DNA of 64,000 bases from positions 37,819-101,818 of the forward strand of contig NZ_FUWU01000004.1 of the NCBI RefSeq assembly GCF_900167415.1. The letters are read 5' to 3'. Position 1 is the stretch's first letter, and the number at the start of each line of letters is the position of its first letter. The notes beneath the pieces are model-generated. The model searched no databases, was not told the origin of the DNA, and worked only from the letters and a program-made list of their open reading frames with translations. The stretch is from Fibrobacter intestinalis. Its GTDB lineage: Bacteria; Fibrobacterota; Fibrobacteria; Fibrobacterales; Fibrobacteraceae. Shown one piece after another: positions 59,304 through 64,000 of the stretch. The translations under genes were made by a program, and so were the position numbers.

Positions 59304-60213
59304 TCCCCTAAAAATTCTACCCGCTTCCGTGGATATCGGCAGCAACTCGACAATCCTTCTGATTGCCGACTTTGAAAAAGACGACAGCGGCAAAGAAATC
59401 CTGCTACCCAAAATCCAAAAAGTGGAAATCTGCCGACTCGGTGAAGACATTTACAATGCGCAAAAAATTTCTAAAGCCCGGCTCGAGGAACTTTCCCGCA
59501 TTCTTTCGTCTTTCCGTTCCACCGCCCACGCTCTTGGGGCAGAAATCAAAGCCTGCGCGATGACCGAAGCCGCACGTAAAGCGGAAAACGGCGAAGAATT
59601 GATGGCGGCAGTCGAAAAAGCCCTTTGGATCAACCCCCGAATCATCTCCGGCGAAGAAGAAGCCGCCTACACATTCCGAGCGGTCGAAGAATGGCACGGC
59701 AAAGACATCGTGACCGTAGATATTGGCGGCGGATCAACCGAAGTTTCAGACGGAAAAAAAGCCGTATCTGTTCCCATCGGTTCCCTCTTCCTCTTCAAAA
59801 AAATGGGAGTCATTCCCGGCCCGGAATACAAAAAATGGGAAAAGGAAGTTCTCAAGGGCAACCCTCTGCGACCTTATGCCAAAAAGCCCATCTATCTTGT
59901 CGGAGGAACGGCGACCGCTCTCGCCATGGTATTTTTGAATCAGCCCGAATTCAACTTCAAGGCAATCGAAGGGCTGGAAATGAATCTGGAAGATTTGGAA
60001 AAAGTCATCACCAAAATTTCCAACGTTTCCAAAGAACTCCGGGGAAGTATGCCCGGACTGGAAAAAGGGCGCAGCGACGTGATTATCTGCGGGCTTTTCT
60101 GGCTCAGGAGCCTGCTCTCCCGACTGCACGCCGAAAGTTTTCGAATCAGCACTGCGGGACTTCGCTTTGGGCTTCTATATCCCGAAAAACAAGAGCCAAA
60201 TCAAGGAATTTAA
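59296..60213 (+). CDS. Ppx/GppA-type exopolyphosphatase-like protein
   Basis: Sugar-kinase/Hsp70-fold phosphatase acting on polyphosphate or pppGpp. The phosphate-1 loop ASVDIGSNSTILLIADF starts the protein, the second loop TVDIGGGSTEVS is near residue 140, and YLVGGTATALAMVF near 200. The 305 residues match the short form without the HD-like extension. It lies in an overlapping gene chain with the pseudouridine synthase following it directly. Confidence 0.88.
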   Translation: MPNPLKILPASVDIGSNSTILLIADFEKDDSGKEILLPKIQKVEICRLGEDIYNAQKISKARLEELSRILSSFRSTAHALGAEIKACAMTEAARKAENGEELMAAVEKALWINPRIISGEEEAAYTFRAVEEWHGKDIVTVDIGGGSTEVSDGKKAVSVPIGSLFLFKKMGVIPGPEYKKWEKEVLKGNPLRPYAKKPIYLVGGTATALAMVFLNQPEFNFKAIEGLEMNLEDLEKVITKISNVSKELRGSMPGLEKGRSDVIICGLFWLRSLLSRLHAESFRISTAGLRFGLLYPEKQEPNQGI

Positions 60214-60945
60214 ATGCGCATCAACAAATTTCTCTCTTTATGCGGAGTCGCCAGCCGCCGGGCTTCCGATGAAATCATTTTGCAGGGACGGGTTTCCGTC
60301 AATGGAACCGTTCTAAACCAGCCGGGCTTTTCCGTTTCCGAATCCGACGACGTGCGAGTGGACGGGCGGAAAGTCCAGCTGCCGGCCAAAACCAAAATCA
60401 TCCTTTTTCACAAACCCGCAGGCTGCGTCTGCTCGGCTCACGATCCGCAAGGACGCACGACCGTTTACGACTATTTGCCCTCGGCCTTTCGCTCCATGAA
60501 ATACATCGGACGTCTGGATTTGCAAAGCCGCGGGCTGCTTCTGTTTACCGACGACGGCGATTTGCTCTACAAACTGACGCATCCGAAATTTGAAATTCCC
60601 CGCAGTTACTATGTATGGACAACGCACCCCCTTTCCCGCAGCGACGCCCAACGTCTTGTCGATGGCGTAGAAATCGGAGAAAACGAGCGGGGCGTTATGG
60701 AACACGGTCACGCTGAAGAAATTTTCTTTGACGAAGGCTTTGTGGAAATGGTCCTATGCGAAGGGAAAAACCGCGAAATCCGAAGGATGCTCGAAGCGGT
60801 CGGCTACACCATCCGCGATTTGAAGCGAGTCACATACGCCGGAATCTCCCTGGGGAATTTGCCCACCGGCGAATTTCGCGAACTCACCCCAGCCGAAGAG
60901 AAATCGCTCCGTAAATCCGTACAAGACCTCGGAGCGCAAGAATGA
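60214..60945 (+). CDS. RsuA/RluB-family pseudouridine synthase
   Basis: rRNA pseudouridine synthase of the RsuA/RluB/E/F group. An N-terminal S4 domain (MRINKFLSLCGVASRRASDEII) is followed by the catalytic motif MKYIGRLDLQSRGLLLFTDDG with Asp near residue 97 and by LCEGKNREIRRMLEAVGY. The 243 residues fit RluB-like proteins. The ATG follows the Ppx stop directly. The rRNA site cannot be deduced. Confidence 0.92.
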   Translation: MRINKFLSLCGVASRRASDEIILQGRVSVNGTVLNQPGFSVSESDDVRVDGRKVQLPAKTKIILFHKPAGCVCSAHDPQGRTTVYDYLPSAFRSMKYIGRLDLQSRGLLLFTDDGDLLYKLTHPKFEIPRSYYVWTTHPLSRSDAQRLVDGVEIGENERGVMEHGHAEEIFFDEGFVEMVLCEGKNREIRRMLEAVGYTIRDLKRVTYAGISLGNLPTGEFRELTPAEEKSLRKSVQDLGAQE

Positions 60946-61610
60946 AACGAACCATTTTCATCGGCGACGTGCACGGCTGCCACGACGAAATGATGAAAAT
61001 GCTCGACGCGGTGCGCTTTAGCCCGGAAGACGACGAAATCTATTTTACAGGCGACCTTATCGGCAAAGGACCGAACGCCCTAAAAACCGTCCAGACCGTA
61101 GAGCAGAACCATTTCAAAAGCGTTTTGGGAAACTGGGAAGCGCATCTGCTGAAATACATCAGCGTTCCGCAGGAACTTTGGACGGACAAAATAAAACGCT
61201 TCTTCGATTCTTTGGAAGATCCGTTCTGGATTGCCAATGCTGTCAAAAAATGGCCTTTATGGTATGATACGCCTCAAGCACTCCTTGTCCACGCGGGACT
61301 CGAACCCGGCAAACAGCGTCTAGAGGACATGAATCCCAACGTGCTGCTTTCGATTCGCTCCTGGAGCGGTTCCGCCGAAGAGATGAAATCCCCGGCCAAC
61401 CCTGCCTGGTTTGAATGCGTCACCTGGTCCAAACCGATTGTTTTTGGGCATTGGGCGGCGAAAGGACTCGTCGATATTCCCGGTTTCCACGGACTGGATT
61501 CCGGCTGCGTCTATGGCAAAAAACTCTCCGCCTACTGCATCGAAGAAAACAAGCTTTACCAAATTCCAGCCGCCAGAATCTATTCGCCCATCAAAGCCGG
61601 CAAATCTTAA
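60942..61610 (+). CDS. PPP-type phosphatase / ApaH-like protein with altered GNHE motif
   Basis: A 222-residue metallophosphoesterase: IFIGDVHGCHDEMMKML near residue 4, YFTGDLIGKGPNALKTV near 33, LLVHAGLEPGKQRLEDMNPN near 110. The third motif reads LGNWEAH, with Trp where the PPP/ApaH families have His (GNHE/D). Loss of this histidine should weaken general acid catalysis. Substrate could be diadenosine polyphosphates or phosphoproteins. It overlaps the upstream synthase by 4 bases (ATGA), so they are coupled. Confidence 0.75.
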   Translation: MKRTIFIGDVHGCHDEMMKMLDAVRFSPEDDEIYFTGDLIGKGPNALKTVQTVEQNHFKSVLGNWEAHLLKYISVPQELWTDKIKRFFDSLEDPFWIANAVKKWPLWYDTPQALLVHAGLEPGKQRLEDMNPNVLLSIRSWSGSAEEMKSPANPAWFECVTWSKPIVFGHWAAKGLVDIPGFHGLDSGCVYGKKLSAYCIEENKLYQIPAARIYSPIKAGKS

Positions 61611-61666
61611 AAGCCGAAGTGGATTCCCCCAACACAGCCCCACTAAAATTGTAAATTGGTTTCACT

Positions 61667-62683
61667 ATGACAGCTCAAGAACTTTTCGACCGTCTCAAAA
61701 CCGTCCAGCCCGGCTCCGTTCTCTGCAATTACACCTTGGAGCATTGCCAAAAGCTGGTTCCCCTCATCAACGAAATCAACGAACTGAAAAAAGAACGCCG
61801 CGCGGTTATCCTTGCCCACAGCTACGTCGCTCCCGAAATCATTTTAGGCGTTGCCGACTACGATGGCGACAGTTTCAAGCTCAGCCAGGATGCCACCAAA
61901 GTTCAAGCCGACATGATTGTCTTTGCCGCAGTCCGCTTTATGGGAGAAACCGCCAAAATTCTGAACCCGACCAAAGACGTCTATATTCCCGGCCCGCTTT
62001 CCGGTTGCAGCCTCGCCGACAGCATCACCGGGGAAGAAGTGCGCAAGCTCCGCGAAAAATACCCGGACCACACCTTCGCCTGCTACATCAACACGACCGC
62101 CGATGTCAAAGCGGAATGCGACGTCTGCGTCACCAGTTCCAACGTCTATAAAATCATCGCCAACCTGCCAAACGATAAAATCGTTTTTGTACCGGACCGC
62201 CTCATGGGCAAAAACCTGCAAGAAATGCTCCGCAAAAATGGCATTCAAAAAGAAATCGTCCTGTATTCCGGCTGCTGCTACGTCCACGAAAAATACGACC
62301 CGGAACTCATCCGATTTTTCCGCGAACAAAATCCCGGGCTACGCGTCGTCAGCCACCCAGAATGCCATCCGGGAATCGCCCTGCTCAGCGATTATGTCGG
62401 CAGCACCGGACAAATGGTTTCCTACATCAAAGAACAGCCCAAAGACACGCCGATCCTGCTCCTCACCGAATGCGGACTCAACGCGCGGATGCAATACGAA
62501 TTTCCCGACAAGACTTTCATCGGCAGCTGCAGCATGTGCAAATACATGAAATCGAATTCGCTCGAAAACATTCTGGAAACATTGCGCCACCCGGAAGCGG
62601 CAACCAAAGTGGAACTTCCCGAAGAGACCATGCACCGCGCCAAGCATTGCATCGACGAAATGTTCCGATACGCAGCCATGTAG
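61667..62683 (+). CDS. nadA: Quinolinate synthase A
   Basis: 4Fe-4S enzyme that makes quinolinate from iminoaspartate and DHAP in NAD synthesis. Motifs: RRAVILAHSYVAPEIILGVAD near residue 44, GPLSGCSLADSIT near 110, CDVCVTSSN near 150, YSGCCYVHEKY near 205, and LLTECGLNARM near 265, plus the late cysteine pair GSCSMC. The 338 residues match the long NadA form. nadB and nadC are not adjacent. An outer-membrane protein gene begins 8 bases after it. Confidence 0.94.
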   Translation: MTAQELFDRLKTVQPGSVLCNYTLEHCQKLVPLINEINELKKERRAVILAHSYVAPEIILGVADYDGDSFKLSQDATKVQADMIVFAAVRFMGETAKILNPTKDVYIPGPLSGCSLADSITGEEVRKLREKYPDHTFACYINTTADVKAECDVCVTSSNVYKIIANLPNDKIVFVPDRLMGKNLQEMLRKNGIQKEIVLYSGCCYVHEKYDPELIRFFREQNPGLRVVSHPECHPGIALLSDYVGSTGQMVSYIKEQPKDTPILLLTECGLNARMQYEFPDKTFIGSCSMCKYMKSNSLENILETLRHPEAATKVELPEETMHRAKHCIDEMFRYAAM

Positions 62684-62691
62684 GGGAACCG

Positions 62692-63375
62692 ATGCGCAAG
62701 GCCTTCCTTCTTTTTGCAGTCGCTGTTTGGACTTCGCTCTGCTTTGCCGAAAGCCACGAAAAAATCATTTGGCATCGCAGTTACTTCATCTCCATCGGGC
62801 TGGACGCGTCCCTTTCCTTGGGCGGCGACCTCGACGGAAAAGGCTATATGAAATCGGACGGGGACGAGGGAATTTTCATTCCCTCCATCGGCTCCTTTCC
62901 TCTGCCGCTCGCCGAAATCGGCGTCAATTTCAACCAGCACACCGTCGCCGTTTCCTTCGGAATGTGGAATATCGACGTCAATTACGGCAAAGGCTCCGAT
63001 TACGAAACCGGCAACGACGCCAACTACTGGCGATTTGCCGCCGAATACCGCTACTATTTCTTCTGGCCCGAAGATTTTCAAATCGGACCCGGCCTGGCCT
63101 ATTCCTTTTCCCGCCTCTCCGTTCACGATGCAGCCATCGGCATGGACAAATACTCAGGAGAATTTCGCGAATCCGCCGTCTTTGCCGCCAACGCCTTCGC
63201 CCTTTCCGCCAATATGCGCTACAAAATTCGCCCGTTCGGCATGGACATCGCCGTCCGTTACCGCCCGCACTTCATCCGCAGCGTGAGCACAAGCTCCAGT
63301 GGATACAATGACCTTTCCGAAACCCTGTGGCACCATAGCCTAGAAATCGGCGGACGCGTCTTCTACGAATTTTAA
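62692..63375 (+). CDS. Predicted outer-membrane beta-barrel protein
   Basis: A 227-residue protein with a signal peptide (MRKAFLLFAVAVWTSLCFAES) and alternating aromatic beta strands (FAAEYRYYFFWPEDFQIGPG, LALSANMRYKIRPFGMDIAV). It ends SLEIGGRVFYEF with the C-terminal Phe typical of BamA substrates. It is the size of an 8-strand barrel. Function unknown. It starts 8 bases after nadA and may be co-transcribed. Confidence 0.7.
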   Translation: MRKAFLLFAVAVWTSLCFAESHEKIIWHRSYFISIGLDASLSLGGDLDGKGYMKSDGDEGIFIPSIGSFPLPLAEIGVNFNQHTVAVSFGMWNIDVNYGKGSDYETGNDANYWRFAAEYRYYFFWPEDFQIGPGLAYSFSRLSVHDAAIGMDKYSGEFRESAVFAANAFALSANMRYKIRPFGMDIAVRYRPHFIRSVSTSSSGYNDLSETLWHHSLEIGGRVFYEF

Positions 63376-63700
63376 CCGTTCTGTTTTTCTTTGGGCGTTC
63401 CCCGCCAAGCGGGGCGCTCCCTAGCGTTATCGCCGCGCATTCTTTTGCAAAATCCTTCGCGAAGCGCGGCGTCCGTTCAGCCAAATTCAAGAATTTGTCC
63501 GAACCCATCCGGGCGTCGGTCGCTAACGCAAGAATCTTGCTTGGTTAGTTGGGAGAAATGGCAGTCTCCTACGAAGCTCCCTGAAAGGAACAATTCGCCT
63601 AAAGGAAGCTGAGCTTCCAAGGCTCATGGAGCTTTGCATCCCTGAAACTTGGCATCTCCGATGCCATAGTTGAACGATTAGGTAGTCAGCCCTTAAAAAG
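63376..63700. repeat. Intergenic repeats next to the transposase remnant
   Basis: The 325 bases hold no gene. A CGCC...GGCG-rich hairpin area is at 63400-63475, the AGGAACAATTCGCCTAAAGG module with hairpin GGAAGC/GCTTCC at 63587-63629, and a CATCCCTGAAACTTGG stretch at 63638-63655 matching one near 58621. The transposase stop lies at 63701. Confidence 0.7.
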
Positions 63701-64000
63701 TCACTTTGCGAACGTAAGATAAGGACGTTCGCATTTTTTGTTCATTCCGTTCCACAGAAGGCAAAAACAGTATAGCCATTCCAACAGAACAAAAAAGCGT
63801 CTCATAGCCCTCTTGAAGTTGAACGCCGCTGCTGCAAGCTTTGCGTTGAGCATGTCGCCAAAGATTCCTTTGTAGAAGTTGCGACCCATGCGGTGGTCGC
63901 TTTTCAGGTGGCCGTTGATAGGCTCGATGCCAGCCCTCTTGCAAAAAAGCTTGTGAGCCTTTTTCTTCTGGTAGTAAGTCGCGTTTTTCTTCGGGACGTC
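63701..64000 (-). mobile_element. C-terminal part of an IS5-family transposase
   Basis: The minus strand encodes at least 99 residues running off the right edge: RAGIEPINGHLKSDHRMGRN, then FYKGIFGDMLNAKLAAAAFN and FKRAMRRFF. The GDxxNAxLAAxAFN block with the preceding HLKSDHRM pattern is typical of IS5/IS1182-like transposases (DDE type, C-terminal region with the conserved E). The stop is TGA at 63701-63703. The N-terminal part and left end are outside the window, so intactness is unknown. Confidence 0.8.

Overview
The window is a dense, roughly even-GC bacterial chromosome segment with a Gram-negative envelope gene set: lptE, lnt, lspA, lepB, an LpxH-type hydrolase, two predicted outer-membrane barrels and several lipoproteins. 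A TIGR02147/DUF4423 regulator sits directly upstream of a carboxypeptidase-regulatory-like lipoprotein, and multicopy intergenic repeats are frequent. Together these point to the Fibrobacteres (Fibrobacter or a close rumen/gut relative). The lineage call is inference from gene content, not from a database search.

Layout. 1-6.3 kb: signal peptidase I, MscS-type channel, TtcA-like enzyme, M32 carboxypeptidase, RlmH, phosphoesterase. 6.3-13.1 kb: slyD-rpiA, a frameshifted AT-rich secreted-protein gene with a G8 tract, yqeY, rpsU, a SPOR lipoprotein, rimO, tRNA-Arg(CCG). 13.1-18 kb: rluD-type/lspA/squalene-synthase-like operon, a membrane protein, dnaA. 18-23.6 kb: NAD-binding protein, lptE, Na/Pi transporter, coaE, purC. 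23.7-28.8 kb: a ferrous-iron island (outer-membrane barrel, two feoA, feoB, FeoB-associated Cys-rich protein) with palindromic DtxR-like sites upstream and a DtxR-family regulator next door. 28.8-32 kb: DUF2914 protein, sodB, YitT. 31.9-35.8 kb: fatty-acid/phospholipid cluster yceD-rpmF-plsX-fabD-fabG-acpP. 35.9-41.1 kb: lipoprotein and TIGR02147 pair, degenerate hydrolase, two unknown proteins, LpxH-like. 41.5-48 kb: lipoprotein-rsmI-lnt, hydrolase-like protein, acyltransferase-CotH pair. 47.9-55.2 kb: nrdD-nrdG with NrdR boxes and a leader terminator, tex, SLC13 transporter. 55.8-63.4 kb: HIT-recO-panB, H1-like protein, then a chain of coupled genes (hypothetical, Ppx, RsuA/RluB-type, phosphatase-like), nadA and a barrel protein. 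The right edge holds the C-terminal end of an IS5-type transposase.

Most genes are housekeeping. The unusual content is (i) a modular family of intergenic repeats, several copies lying just upstream of genes, made of a CTCGC...GCGAG hairpin, a TTTGAAAAA-rich stretch and an ATTTGG...CCAAAT palindrome; (ii) NrdR boxes followed by a textbook intrinsic terminator in the nrdD leader; (iii) palindromic DtxR-like sites before an iron operon headed by an outer-membrane barrel; (iv) the regulator/lipoprotein pair with a nearby orphan terminator; and (v) a homopolymer frameshift in a secreted protein. Start sites were chosen by eye from Shine-Dalgarno spacing and family N-termini. No similarity search was possible.
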